DNA of 64,000 nucleotides from positions 186,001-250,000 of the forward strand of contig CAVOHC010000007.1 of the NCBI GenBank assembly GCA_963695645.1, read 5' to 3'. Both the position numbers and the translations under genes were made by a program. Under the pieces are notes generated by a model. That model searched no databases. It saw only the letters and a program-made list of their open reading frames with translations, and was not told where the DNA came from. Below, piece after piece: positions 18,269-27,156 of this stretch (position 1 is the stretch's first letter; each line of letters opens with the position of its first letter). This stretch comes from DATBGO01 sp963695645. GTDB taxonomy: Bacteria > Actinomycetota > Actinomycetes > Streptosporangiales > Streptosporangiaceae.

Positions 18269-19111
18269 GTGGGCTGGCGGCTGAGGATCGTGCACCAGAC
18301 CCGGGTGCATTACGAGGGATCGGCGCGTGCGTCCTACAACGAGGCCCGCATGACGCCGCCGACTCTGGCCAGGCAGTCGGCACTCGACAGCCAGGTCTCG
18401 ATCGACGCGCTGGCGGCGATCTCGACCTACAGCGACTACTGGGGAACGATCGTCAGCTCCTTCGACATCCAGGCACCGCACCACGAGCTGGTCATCCGTG
18501 CCCAGGCGACCGTCGAGACCAGCCCGCCGCCCCGGCCCGGCCCGCCGCTGGCGTGGCCGGTGCTCACTGAGCGCTCGGCGGGCGGGAGGCTGCTGGAGTT
18601 CCTCGCGCCGACTCCTCGCACGACCGTCGACGCCGCGCTGGCAGCCACCGCACGGCAGTTGACCGCCGATGCGGATCCGCTCGAAGCCGCCGCGGAGATC
18701 GCCTCCTGGGTCAACAATCGGGTTGCCTACGTCCCGGGCGCCACCGGCGTCCAGACGAGCGCGCAAGAAGCATGGGACAAGGGCCAGGGTGTCTGCCAGG
18801 ACATCGCGCACCTGACAGTCGCGCTGCTGCGCGAGGTCGGCCTCCCGGCCCGTTACGTATCCGGGTACCTGCATCCGCAGCCGGAAGCTGAGCCTGGCGA
18901 TGAGGTGGCGGGCCAGAGCCACGCCTGGGTCGAGTACTGGACCGGCGAGTGGGTGGCCTGCGATCCGACGAACCTCGCCCAGGTGGGCGACTGCCACGTG
19001 GTCGTGGCGGCAGGCCGCGATTACGGCGATGTCCCACCGCTGAAGGGCATCTATCACGGTGCCCCCGGCGCCGCGATGGACGTCATCGTGGCCGTGACGA
19101 GGCTCGCCTGA
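18269..19111 (+). CDS. Transglutaminase-like protein (third of three)
   Basis: 280 residues. The N-terminal beta domain begins WRLRIVHQTRVHYEG, as is usual for the transglutaminase partner of ATP-grasp/alpha-E operons. The catalytic triad is complete: Cys in GQGVCQDIAHL, His in GQSHAWVEYW and Asp in VACDPTN. The GTG at 18269 follows the alpha-E stop by 1 bp, with GGAAGGA just upstream. Together with the two genes before it, this is the conserved three-gene core; the two transglutaminases at 13957-15674 are extra. Confidence 0.9.
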   Translation: MGWRLRIVHQTRVHYEGSARASYNEARMTPPTLARQSALDSQVSIDALAAISTYSDYWGTIVSSFDIQAPHHELVIRAQATVETSPPPRPGPPLAWPVLTERSAGGRLLEFLAPTPRTTVDAALAATARQLTADADPLEAAAEIASWVNNRVAYVPGATGVQTSAQEAWDKGQGVCQDIAHLTVALLREVGLPARYVSGYLHPQPEAEPGDEVAGQSHAWVEYWTGEWVACDPTNLAQVGDCHVVVAAGRDYGDVPPLKGIYHGAPGAAMDVIVAVTRLA

Positions 19112-19229
19112 CGGTGCGGCGGCCGTCATCGCGCTGCTCCCCCGGCCAGGGATGCCTGCGTTGCACCGCTCGTTCGCCGGTGTCATCCTGACACATGCGC
19201 CCATAGCGCCAACAGCCTCAGGGGGCACC

Positions 19230-20744
19230 GTGACCACGACGCCCGACCGCCCCGCGGACGCGGGAACAGCAGCGGGGCACGTAGCAGTGCTGATCGTGGG
19301 CGCCGGGCTGTCCGGGATCGGCGCCGCCTGCCATCTGCAGGCGGACGCCCCCGGCACCTCGTACGCGATTCTCGAGGCACGCGCCGCGAGCGGCGGGACG
19401 TGGGACCTGTTCAGGTACCCCGGCGTCCGGTCAGACTCCGACATGTTCACGCTCGGTTACGCCTTCCGCCCATGGAAGGACGTCAAGGCGATCGCCGGCG
19501 GCGCTGAGATCCTGCGCTACGTCAGGGAAACGGCTGCGGCGCACGGTGTCGATCAGCACATCAGCTACCACTACCGCGTCCTGCGGGCCGACTGGTCCGG
19601 CGAGGACGCCCGCTGGACCGTGACGGTCGAGCATGTCCCGTCGGGTGCGCGCACCACGCGAACCTGCGGATTCCTCTACCTGTGCTCGGGCTACTACCGA
19701 TATGACCAGGGCTACACGCCGACCTGGCCCGGCCGCGAGGACTTCGAGGGCGTGGTGGTGCATCCGCAGCACTGGCCGGAGGACCTCGACGTCACCGGCA
19801 AGCGGGTCGTCGTCATCGGCAGCGGGGCGACGGCCGTAACGCTTGTCCCGGCGCTCGCGCGGACGGCCGCAAAGGTGACCATGGTGCAGCGCTCGCCGTC
19901 GTTCATCCTGTCGTTCCCTGCCGGTGACCCGATCGCGGATCTGCTGCGCAAGGTGCTGCCGGACCGTCCGGCATACGCGGCAGTGCGCTGGAAGAACGTA
20001 TGGCTGGCGACCGCGATCTACAACATGTGCCGCAAGCACCCGGCCCGGATGCGTGCGCTGCTCCGCAGTGCCGTCCGCAAGCACTTGCCGGCCGGATATG
20101 ACGTGGACAAGCACTTCAACCCTGCCTACGAGCCGTGGGACCAGCGCCTGTGCCTGGTGCCCGAGGGTGACTTGTTCACGGCCATCCGGTCCGGCAGCGC
20201 CGACATCGTGACCGACCACGTGGAGGCGTTCACCGCGAGCGGGCTTCGGCTGCGCTCCGGTGCCAAGCTCGACGCCGACGTTCTCGTCACCGCGACGGGG
20301 CTGAACCTGCTCCCGCTAGGCGGTATCGCGCTCGCCATCGACGGGCAGGCCGTCCAGATCCCGGAGCGCGTCGCCTACAAGGGGATGATGCTCGACGGAG
20401 TTCCTAACCTGGCTTTCGCGATCGGCTACACCAACGCCTCCTGGACCCTCAAGGTCGACCGTGTCTCCTCCTACGTCGCCCGCCTGCTGCGCTTGATGGA
20501 GCAGAACGGGTACGCGATCGTCACCCCGCGGCTGCCGTCCGAGCCGATGAACACGGCGCCGTTCATCGATATGACCTCCGGCTACTTCCAGCGCTCGCGC
20601 GCCAGCCTGCCGCTGCAGGGTGACCGGGCGCCCTGGCGGCTGCAGCAGCATTACCGTAAGGATGCGGCGCTGTTCCGCGGGCCCGCCGGCGACGAGGAAC
20701 TGGAGTTCCGGCCGGCTGCGCGCGCTTACAGCCGAAGAGCTTAG
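19230..20744 (+). CDS. Flavin-dependent monooxygenase, Baeyer-Villiger type
   Basis: 504 residues. Two Rossmann motifs are visible: FAD-binding IVGAGLSGIGAA near residue 24 and NADPH-binding VIGSGATAVTL near 197. Between them is the Baeyer-Villiger fingerprint F-x-G-x3-H-x3-W-P (FEGVVVHPQHWP, 172-183). Such enzymes insert oxygen into ketones or oxidise heteroatoms using NADPH and O2; the overall pattern resembles the mycobacterial MymA/EthA group. An ATG at 19152 is in frame, but AGGGGGC 6 nt before the GTG at 19230 decides the start. A 48-aa reading frame and an HpnA-like gene follow closely on the same strand. Confidence 0.88.
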   Translation: MTTTPDRPADAGTAAGHVAVLIVGAGLSGIGAACHLQADAPGTSYAILEARAASGGTWDLFRYPGVRSDSDMFTLGYAFRPWKDVKAIAGGAEILRYVRETAAAHGVDQHISYHYRVLRADWSGEDARWTVTVEHVPSGARTTRTCGFLYLCSGYYRYDQGYTPTWPGREDFEGVVVHPQHWPEDLDVTGKRVVVIGSGATAVTLVPALARTAAKVTMVQRSPSFILSFPAGDPIADLLRKVLPDRPAYAAVRWKNVWLATAIYNMCRKHPARMRALLRSAVRKHLPAGYDVDKHFNPAYEPWDQRLCLVPEGDLFTAIRSGSADIVTDHVEAFTASGLRLRSGAKLDADVLVTATGLNLLPLGGIALAIDGQAVQIPERVAYKGMMLDGVPNLAFAIGYTNASWTLKVDRVSSYVARLLRLMEQNGYAIVTPRLPSEPMNTAPFIDMTSGYFQRSRASLPLQGDRAPWRLQQHYRKDAALFRGPAGDEELEFRPAARAYSRRA

Positions 20745-20759
20745 GGCGCCGTTAACATC

Positions 20760-20906
20760 GTGAGGCTAGTCCCGCCGCGCATCAAAGGGTCCAAGGAGGC
20801 CGAATACATCGTGTGGGCACTGCAGGACGTCCGGGCTGCTGCCCAGCGCGATCCCGGGCTGCCCCGCGAACCCGGCGCGGACCCGCCCGCACGGTCCCGC
20901 ACGTGA
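20760..20906 (+). CDS. Small conserved-looking protein, 48 aa, upstream of the epimerase
   Basis: Reading from the GTG at 20760 gives a 48-residue product whose first half (KGSKEAEYIVWALQDVRAAA) forms a plausible amphipathic helix, followed by a Pro/Arg/Ala tail. Its TGA overlaps the GTG start of the epimerase (GTGA, 20903-20906), the coupling typical of real actinobacterial gene pairs, and it lies only 15 bp after the monooxygenase stop. No clear ribosome-binding site is seen before it. Not recognised; possibly a small partner of either enzyme. Confidence 0.5.
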   Translation: MRLVPPRIKGSKEAEYIVWALQDVRAAAQRDPGLPREPGADPPARSRT

Positions 20907-21961
20907 CCGGCGGCGCCCGGGTCGAGCCTGGGGACCGGGTGGCAGTTACCGGCGCCTCGGGATTCATCGGGTCCGCCGTCGCCAGGGCGCTGCAAGCGCG
21001 GGGCGCAGCGGTCGTTGCCGTGGTCGAACCGGGCGCCGACGACCGCAATCTCAAGGGCGTCGACGCGGAGCGGGCCGTGGCGGACATCCGGGACAGCGCT
21101 GCCGTCCGGGCCGCCTGCGCAGGGGCCCGCTTCGTTGTCCACCTGGCCGCGATCTACCGCTTCTGGGCGCGTGATCCACGGATCTTTTACGACGTCAACG
21201 TCGGCGGGACAGTCAATGTGCTCGACGCCGTCCGAGCCGCAGGATGCGAGCGGCTGGTGTTTACCTCCACCGTCGGCGTTCTCGGGCTGGCGACCACGAG
21301 GCAAGGCAAGCCGGCCGATGAGACATGCTGCGCTGACATCTCGCATCTGTTCGGCCACTACAAGAGATCAAAGTTCGTCGCCGAACATGAGGTGCTCAGA
21401 GCCGCAGCCGAAGGGCTCGACGTCTGCATCGTCCTGCCAACCTTCCCGCTGGGGCCCCGCGACGTGGCTCCCACTCCGACCGGGAAGCTCGTGCTCGACT
21501 TCCTCAACGGGAAGATGCCCGGGTTCGTGGACACCGCCATGAACGTCACCCACGTCGACGACCTTGCGCGCGGTCACCTGGCCGCCCTTGAACGCGGGAA
21601 CAAGGGCCGCAGCTACATACTGGGCGGGGAGAACCTGTCGATGCACGCGGTTCTCCAGATCCTGGCCAACTATTCTGGTCTGCCCATGCCGCGACTGGCG
21701 ATCCCGCGGGGACTGGCGCTCACGGCAGGCGTCGCCTCAGATCTGATCGAAGGCCGGCTGCTCCGGCGCGAGCCCCGCGTGCCGCTCGAAGCAGCGCGCA
21801 TGTCCGCCACAAGAATGATCTTCAGCGACGAGCGGGCTCGCGCCGAGATCGGCCACACATCGCGACCAGCGCGGGAGGCGATCGAGGAATCGGCGCGCTG
21901 GTTCGCCGATAACGGTTACGTGCCAGCCCATCGGCGCGCTGCCATCAAGTGGCAGAAATAG
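20903..21961 (+). CDS. hpnA: HpnA-like NAD-dependent sugar epimerase/dehydratase
   Basis: 352-residue extended short-chain dehydrogenase. The NAD-binding motif GASGFIG is at 17-23 and the catalytic YKRSK at 153-157. The segments RFWARDPRIFYDVNVGGT, GPRDVAPTPTGKLVLDFL, NGKMPGFVDTAMNVTHVDD and YILGGENLSM closely match the hopanoid-associated sugar epimerase family, named HpnA for its place in hopanoid gene sets. No squalene-hopene cyclase or other hopanoid gene is present here, so the link to hopanoids is by family only. I start at the GTG overlapping the small gene stop; a GTG at 20813 is open but adds an unrelated tail. Confidence 0.82.
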   Translation: MTGGARVEPGDRVAVTGASGFIGSAVARALQARGAAVVAVVEPGADDRNLKGVDAERAVADIRDSAAVRAACAGARFVVHLAAIYRFWARDPRIFYDVNVGGTVNVLDAVRAAGCERLVFTSTVGVLGLATTRQGKPADETCCADISHLFGHYKRSKFVAEHEVLRAAAEGLDVCIVLPTFPLGPRDVAPTPTGKLVLDFLNGKMPGFVDTAMNVTHVDDLARGHLAALERGNKGRSYILGGENLSMHAVLQILANYSGLPMPRLAIPRGLALTAGVASDLIEGRLLRREPRVPLEAARMSATRMIFSDERARAEIGHTSRPAREAIEESARWFADNGYVPAHRRAAIKWQK

Positions 21962-22280
21962 TCGAGCATCTTTCAGGCGCCCGTGTGCGACCGCAGGTGC
22001 TGCGCCGGGGAGACAGGTGGCGCAAAATCATCCCATCCGCGTTCATATTCGGGATCAGCAATCTTGGGGCCCGGGAAACTGGCCTTCGAATTGTGTGAGT
22101 ATATAGAATTGATGCGAGTATATATGAGCTACCGGGGACTCTTAAGTGTCGTAGCCTTCGAACCCGAGACTGGCTATGACATACTCCGAGCCAGCCGCCG
22201 CCTGATTGCGCGCGCATTATTGCCTGCACTGGCGCTGGCCGGCTTCACGCTAAAGTCCATCGGAAACGAAGAGGGTGGCA
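21962..22280. other. Intergenic, AT-rich, probable promoter region
   Basis: 319 bp before the PRC-barrel gene. A 9-bp direct repeat GAGTATATA occurs at 22097-22105 and 22116-22124, 19 bp apart, in a locally AT-rich stretch that stands out from the high-GC background. This could be a promoter or a two-site operator for the PRC-barrel gene. No convincing gene is seen. Confidence 0.3.
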
Positions 22281-22934
22281 ATGGCAGAGTTCACGACGTT
22301 CACGATCGGGGCCCATGCTGCCTGTGCCGACGGAATCTGTGGCGAGGTGAGCCGCGTGGTCGTTGACCCGGTCGCTTGCACGGTCACTCATCTCGTCGTC
22401 GAGCCCAAGCACCGGCGTGACCATGGCCGGCTTGTCCCTCTCGACCTCGTCGACACCACGACGGGCGATATCCGGCTCCGCTGTGCCTTGGCGGATTTCG
22501 AGAAGTTCGATCCTGCCGAGGAGCGGCAGTTCCTGCCAGGCAGCCCTGGCTACCCGGGCTACGAGCCGCAACAGGTGCTCGCATTGCCTTATTACCGCGG
22601 CGGCCTGGGCACGGTGGGCAGCATGAGCGACAGGAACATCTCGCAGACCGTCACGTACGACTCCGTTCCCCTGGGCGAGGTAGAGGTGCGCCGGGACGAG
22701 CACGTCCACGCCACCGACGGCGACATAGGCCAGGTCCAGGGACTAGTTATTGACCCCGTCAGGCGTCACGTGACCCATGTGCTCCTCCAGGAAGGGCATT
22801 TCTGGGGCCGCAAGGAAGTGGCTATCCCGATCGGCGCCGTAACTGGCGTCGACAACGGTATCCGCCTCAACATCACCAAGCGAGAGATTGAGAACCTGCC
22901 GCCGGTGGACATCGATCACCCGGACGGCTGCTAA
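22281..22934 (+). CDS. Double PRC-barrel protein
   Basis: 217 residues with two PRC-barrel domains. The first (about 1-70) includes GEVSRVVVDPVACTVTHLVV, and the second (about 125-205) includes GDIGQVQGLVIDPVRRHVTHV and GRKEVAIPIGAV. PRC barrels are small beta domains that bind RNA, protein or membrane partners; actinobacterial versions are often stress-related. GAGGG lies about 7 nt before the ATG at 22281, which I prefer to the in-frame GTG at 22275. Partner unknown. Confidence 0.82.
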   Translation: MAEFTTFTIGAHAACADGICGEVSRVVVDPVACTVTHLVVEPKHRRDHGRLVPLDLVDTTTGDIRLRCALADFEKFDPAEERQFLPGSPGYPGYEPQQVLALPYYRGGLGTVGSMSDRNISQTVTYDSVPLGEVEVRRDEHVHATDGDIGQVQGLVIDPVRRHVTHVLLQEGHFWGRKEVAIPIGAVTGVDNGIRLNITKREIENLPPVDIDHPDGC

Positions 22935-22963
22935 GCGACCGCGCCAGGCTCAGATCGCTCAGG

Positions 22964-25694
22964 TCAGCCGGTGTTCTGCAGGCCGGCAGCGACTCCGTTG
23001 ACGGTCAGCAGCAGCAGCCGCTCCAGCCGCTCGCGTTCGCGGTCATCGCCCCGCAGCGCGGCCAGCGCGCGCAGCTGCAGGTGGGACAGCGCGTCCACGT
23101 ACGGCTCGCGCAGCGCGATGGCCCGCCGCAGCACCGGGCGGTTGGCCAGCAGCCGGTCGTGCCCAGTCACGGCCAGCACCAGCCTCATGGTCAGGTCGTA
23201 CTCGTCAAGGACCAGTGCGGAAAGATCGTCTTGTCCGCCCAGCGCCAGGTACCGCGCGGCAATCCGCCGGTCGGTCTTGGCCAGGCTCATCTCGGCGTTA
23301 TCCAGGAGCACGGCAAACAGTGGCCAGTCACGGTAGGCTCCGCGCGCCGCCCGTATGCCGTGCTTGCCATCCGCCACGGCCGCCAGACCGCTGCCAAGGC
23401 CGAACCAGCCGGGCAGGTTTACCCGCGTCTGTGCCCAGGCGAAGACCCACGGGATCGCGCGTAGGTCGTCAAGGCTGGCCGGGCTGGACGCAACGGTCCG
23501 GCGGGCTGGCCGCGATCCGAGCCGCATCCCGCCGATCTCCGCGAGCGGGCTGATCATGGCGAACCACTCGGCGAATCCGGCGCTTTCGACAAGAGTCCGG
23601 TAGGCGCCGAGCGCACCGGCGTCGAGCTTGCCCGCGATCTGGCTGAACCGTCCGGCCGCTCGCCCGCCGGCGGAAGCTGAGCTGGCCAGCAGCACCGCCG
23701 AGGTGACCCGTTCCAGGTGACGCTGGGCGATCACCGGATGGCCGTACCTGGCGAAGATCACCTCACCCTGCTCGGTGACCTTGAAGCCACCGTCTACCGT
23801 GCCGGGCGCCTGCGCGAGCACGGCGCGGCCCGCGGGCCCGCCGCCTCGCCCCAGTGCCCCGCCGCGGCCGTGGAACAAGGTGAGCCTGATGTCGTGCTCA
23901 GCCGCCCAGGCGACCAGCCGCTGTTGCGCGTCGAACAGCCGCAGCGTCGCGCTGACCGGGCCGAGTTCCTTGGCCGAGTCGGAGTAGCCGAGCATGACCT
24001 CCATCCGCCGCCCGGTCACGGCGAGCCTGGCCGCAACCGGCTCCAGCTGCAGCATGTCGTCCAGCACCCGGGTCGCGTTCTGAAGATCAGCCCCGCTCTC
24101 GAACAAGGGGACGACATCGAGCTGCGGGCAGGCCCCGTTGAGGACGCAACGGCGCGCAAGCTCGTAGACGGCCGCGATGTCGGCCGCGGAACTGGTGAAG
24201 CTCACCACATAGCGCCTGCAGGCATCAGTGCCGAACCTGCGCTGGATCCACGAAACCGCCTGGAATGTCGCCGCCACCTCGCTGGCCTCGGGCGACGGCA
24301 GGCCGCCGGAGGCGATCTCGGCCAGGACGCGCGCGTGCACCTCGCTGTGCTGGCGGATCTCAAGTTCGGCCAGGTGAAACCCGAACGTCTCGGCTTGCCA
24401 CAGTAAATGCTGCAGCTCGCCGTACGCCTGGCGGTTGGCGCCGGCCTGCGCGAGCGCCCGCTGCACCAGGCGGAGGTCAGCGACGAACTCGCCCGGGCCG
24501 CCGTAGGCCAGCCCGTGCCGGTCCGCCTCGCCGAAGCGGGTCGCGCGCAGCCGTTCCGCGGCGTACAGGAGATAGGTACGGAACGGCTCCTGTGGCGAGC
24601 GCGCCGTGATCTCGGCGAGCAGTTCCGGGTGCGCGCCCTCGGCGGCCGTGAGCGCGCCCGCGATGACCGCGCCGGCCGGATCAGCGGCATGCACGGTGAG
24701 CGCACGGCCGATCCGCCCGGTCGCGTTCTCCAGCGCGCGCAGCACGTGATCGGCCTGGATGGCCGCCGTTTGCCTGGTCACCCGCGCGGTCACGAACGGG
24801 TTGCCGTCGCGATCCCCGCCGACCCAGCTGCCGAACCGCAAGAACGCTGGCGCTGCCGGAGGCGCATGCCCGGACGCAGCGCCCATCAGTGCCCGGTCGA
24901 GTGACCGGTACAGGGCCGGGACCAACCGGAACAGCGTCTCGTCGAAGGCGGTCATGGCGGCACGCACCTCATCAAGCGGCCGCATGGCCGCCACGCGCAG
25001 CGCAGACGTGCGCCACAGCAGGTCGATTTCCTCGGACAGCCTGCGCTGGGTCTCGGCGCGCTCGCTGGCGCCGAGGCGGCCGTCGTCAAAGGCATCAAGC
25101 AGCGCCCCGATCCGGCGCAGCGCCTCGGTAACAGCGCGGCGGCGGGCCTCGGTGGGATGGGCTGTGAGCACCGGATGCACCCGCAGCCCGGCAATCAGCC
25201 GGTCGAGCAGCACGGGGTCACCCTCACGGCCCACGCCAGCGACGGTGGCCGCCAGCGACTCGTGCTGCGGAGAGGCCGTATCCCGCTCGCGCAGCGTACG
25301 GATCCGCTGCCGCTCCTCGGCCAGGTTGGCGAGGTGGAAGTAGACAGTGAACGCATGCGCGACGGCCTCGGCGCGCTCCAGTGGCCAGGCGGCTACCAGC
25401 GCGGCGATCTCGGTGTGAACGTCCTCGCCATGCCCTGTGTTCGCCGTGCCCGTGTTCGCCGTGCCCGTGTTCGCCGTGCCCGCCGTGCCCGCCGTGCCCG
25501 TGTTCGCCGTGCCCGCCGCGTTCGCCGTGTTCACCGTGCCGCGCGTCGATGACGGCTCGCCTGAGCCGCTCAACGTCGTCAAGCAAGCCCTGGCCGCCGG
25601 ACTCGCGGAGCACATCGCCCAGCAGGCGGCCGAGCAGGCTTACATCGCGGCGCATCGGCGCCGGCACGTGCTGACGGTCGGCGTCCCTGCCCAC
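22964..25694 (-). CDS. ppc: Phosphoenolpyruvate carboxylase, apparently frameshifted at 25436
   Basis: PEP carboxylase adds bicarbonate to PEP to make oxaloacetate. Most of the protein (22964 to about 25435) has the hallmarks: VLTAHPTEA, FGSWVGGDRDGNPFVT, the FHGRGGALGRGGGP loop, TEQGEVI and the C-terminal QNTG. The normal N-terminus (RRDVSLLGRLLGDVLRESGG) lies in another frame, from a GTG at 25694. The frames meet at a GC-rich tandem repeat: the plus strand reads GCCCTGTGTTCGCC at 25433 where repeat units read GCCCGTGTTCGCC. One extra T (25436) explains the shift; without it the product runs on as HGEHGHGEDVHTEIAAL. If the extra base is real the gene is damaged, or uses an unlikely start at 25615; otherwise it is a sequencing slip. 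Confidence 0.88.
25437..25545. repeat. GC-rich minisatellite in the 5' part of ppc
   Basis: Tandem copies of the 15-bp unit GTGTTCGCCGTGCCC with 9-bp insertions (GCCGTGCCC). On the minus strand it encodes His-Gly-Glu-rich repeats in the ppc start frame and Ala-Asn-Thr-Gly repeats in the following frame. It replaces the variable linker after the first helices of PEP carboxylase and adjoins the apparent frameshift base at 25436. Confidence 0.85.
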
Positions 25695-25813
25695 GGGCCA
25701 AGCGTAACGAGCGCGGTCACGCTGGCCGGCGCCGCGTCAGTCAGCCCGGCCGGGCAGCGGCGTTTTGGCGTGCTGAGCGCCGCTAAGGGGCTGGCCGCCC
25801 GCTGATCAGCGAA

Positions 25814-26608
25814 TCAGGCGGCGCGGATCCTGACCGCCCGGTGCAGCCGCCATCCGAAGAAGACTGCTGCGGCCAGGGCGGCGGCCGCCTGGCTGAACGG
25901 CTGGCCGGCGCCCACGCCTCGCCGCACCATCTCGGCGTCGATGGCCGTCCCGAGGGTGATAACCATGACCAGCAAGGCCAGGATCGCCCCGGTGGCTTCG
26001 GCGCTGCCGATCGGCAGCGCGCTAAGCGTGCTCCGGTCCTGCCAGCCGCGCCGCATCGCCCAGAACGCGAGCAGCGCCAGCAGGCCGAGGATCCCCGCGG
26101 CGAAACTCGACAGCAGGATGTCGCCCACGTGGTCGTGGATCATGGCCTTGATGCAGCTGCGGGTGCCGGGATCACCGGCCAGCCAGCGCGCGCAGTCAGC
26201 CCGCGTATAGCTGCCGGGCGGGAAAGGCGCGGTGACGAAGGCGCCGCCCTTGATGGCGGCCAGGGCCCAGCTGATCGCGCCGGAAATGCAGACCGCCACC
26301 AGGGCAACCCCGGCCACCAGCGATCCTGCCAGCGCCGACCGGCGCGCCAGCGCGGCGGCCGACCTGGCAAAGAACGCGGTTCGGCCGCTCACCTCGTGCG
26401 CGGGGCCGATCCGCTGCACGGCGGCAAGCTGCGCCTGCTGCTCGCTGAGACCTGCGGCGGTTCCCTCGGCCACCGCGTCGTACAGGTGCGCCTCGACCTC
26501 GGCCAGCGTCTGGCGTACCTGCCGCGGCGGTCCACCGAGGTTGAGCAGGAGCCGGTCCAGGTAGTCCTCCACGGGCTCGGCATCGACGGCCGGGTTCTCG
26601 CTGCTCAT
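25814..26608 (-). CDS. Membrane protein with HAAS-like cytosolic domain, PadR partner
   Basis: 264 residues. The N-terminal 75 or so residues are a helical cytosolic domain (VEDYLDRLLLNLGGPPRQVRQTLAEVEAHLYDA) of the kind found in permease-prefix/HAAS proteins paired with PadR regulators. About four membrane helices follow (LAGSLVAGVALVAV, LLSSFAAGILGLLALLA, ATGAILALLVMVI and a last one near 235-255). The start ATG overlaps the PadR stop (ATGA, 26605-26608). A much longer frame is open upstream, but it runs through padR in another frame and is not real. Such pairs usually regulate a membrane or efflux function; none is adjacent here. Confidence 0.75.
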   Translation of the reverse strand: MSSENPAVDAEPVEDYLDRLLLNLGGPPRQVRQTLAEVEAHLYDAVAEGTAAGLSEQQAQLAAVQRIGPAHEVSGRTAFFARSAAALARRSALAGSLVAGVALVAVCISGAISWALAAIKGGAFVTAPFPPGSYTRADCARWLAGDPGTRSCIKAMIHDHVGDILLSSFAAGILGLLALLAFWAMRRGWQDRSTLSALPIGSAEATGAILALLVMVITLGTAIDAEMVRRGVGAGQPFSQAAAALAAAVFFGWRLHRAVRIRAA

Positions 26609-26982
26609 CTGAGCTCCTTCAGATGGGGACGGGTCAGCGACCCGGTGGCGGAGGTCGCCATCACGAATCCGCCGATCACCTTCGCGACCGACCCGCTGAA
26701 CGAGCGCCATTGGTCGGTTTGCCGGGCAAGTGCGGTCTCGCCCGCGGCAGTCAGCCGGTAGATCCTTCGCTTGCGGCCCGCTACGACGTCCCAGCTGCTG
26801 TCGAGGAGGCCGGCGGCGTCGAGCCGGTGCAGTGCCGGGTAGACAGTGCCTTCGGGAAGGTCGAAGGCACCGGCGCTGCGTTCCCTGAGCCGGGTAATGA
26901 TCGAGTAGCCGTGGCCCGGGCCTGCGGCGAGGACCGCGAGCAGCAGCAGATCGAGATTGCCCTTGAGCTTCTCGGATTCCAT
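26605..26982 (-). CDS. PadR-family transcriptional regulator
   Basis: 125-residue PadR regulator: winged helix with LLLLAVLAAGPGHGYSII and EGTVYPALHRLDAAGLL, then RIYRLTAAGETAL. It lacks a long C-terminal dimer domain, so it belongs to the short PadR-s2-like class. It is the first gene of a two-gene unit with the overlapping membrane protein. A perfect palindrome ends just before its ATG and is probably its own operator. Confidence 0.9.
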   Translation of the reverse strand: MESEKLKGNLDLLLLAVLAAGPGHGYSIITRLRERSAGAFDLPEGTVYPALHRLDAAGLLDSSWDVVAGRKRRIYRLTAAGETALARQTDQWRSFSGSVAKVIGGFVMATSATGSLTRPHLKELR

Positions 26983-26999
26983 ACCTAGGAACGCTAGGT
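26983..26999. promoter_or_regulatory. Perfect palindrome, likely PadR operator
   Basis: ACCTAGGAACGCTAGGT: ACCTAG and CTAGGT form a perfect inverted repeat with a 5-nt centre, directly abutting the PadR start codon (26982). Its position over the expected transcription start fits autorepression; there may be little or no leader RNA. Confidence 0.6.
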
Positions 27000-27156
27000 G
27001 TGAAGGGGAGGCCTGTCAAGTTGCGCCCGGGATGTGCTGGCTGAACTGCATAACCGAGCTGCTGCCTGATCCGCGCGCACCGTGGCACCGGCTGGCGCCG
27101 GGCCAGGCGGCTTATGGTTTGGGGAGTCGCCGAGTCCGCCACGAATAGCGAGAGAC

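Noticed and set aside
25437..25545. CRISPR-like appearance of tandem repeats here and at 28764, 43469 and 57497
   Set aside because: Units are directly adjacent with no unique spacers and no cas genes, so these are minisatellites.
27000..27156. Cobalamin riboswitch before cobQ
   Set aside because: The leader is too short and I see no B12-box-like sequence or long pairing elements.
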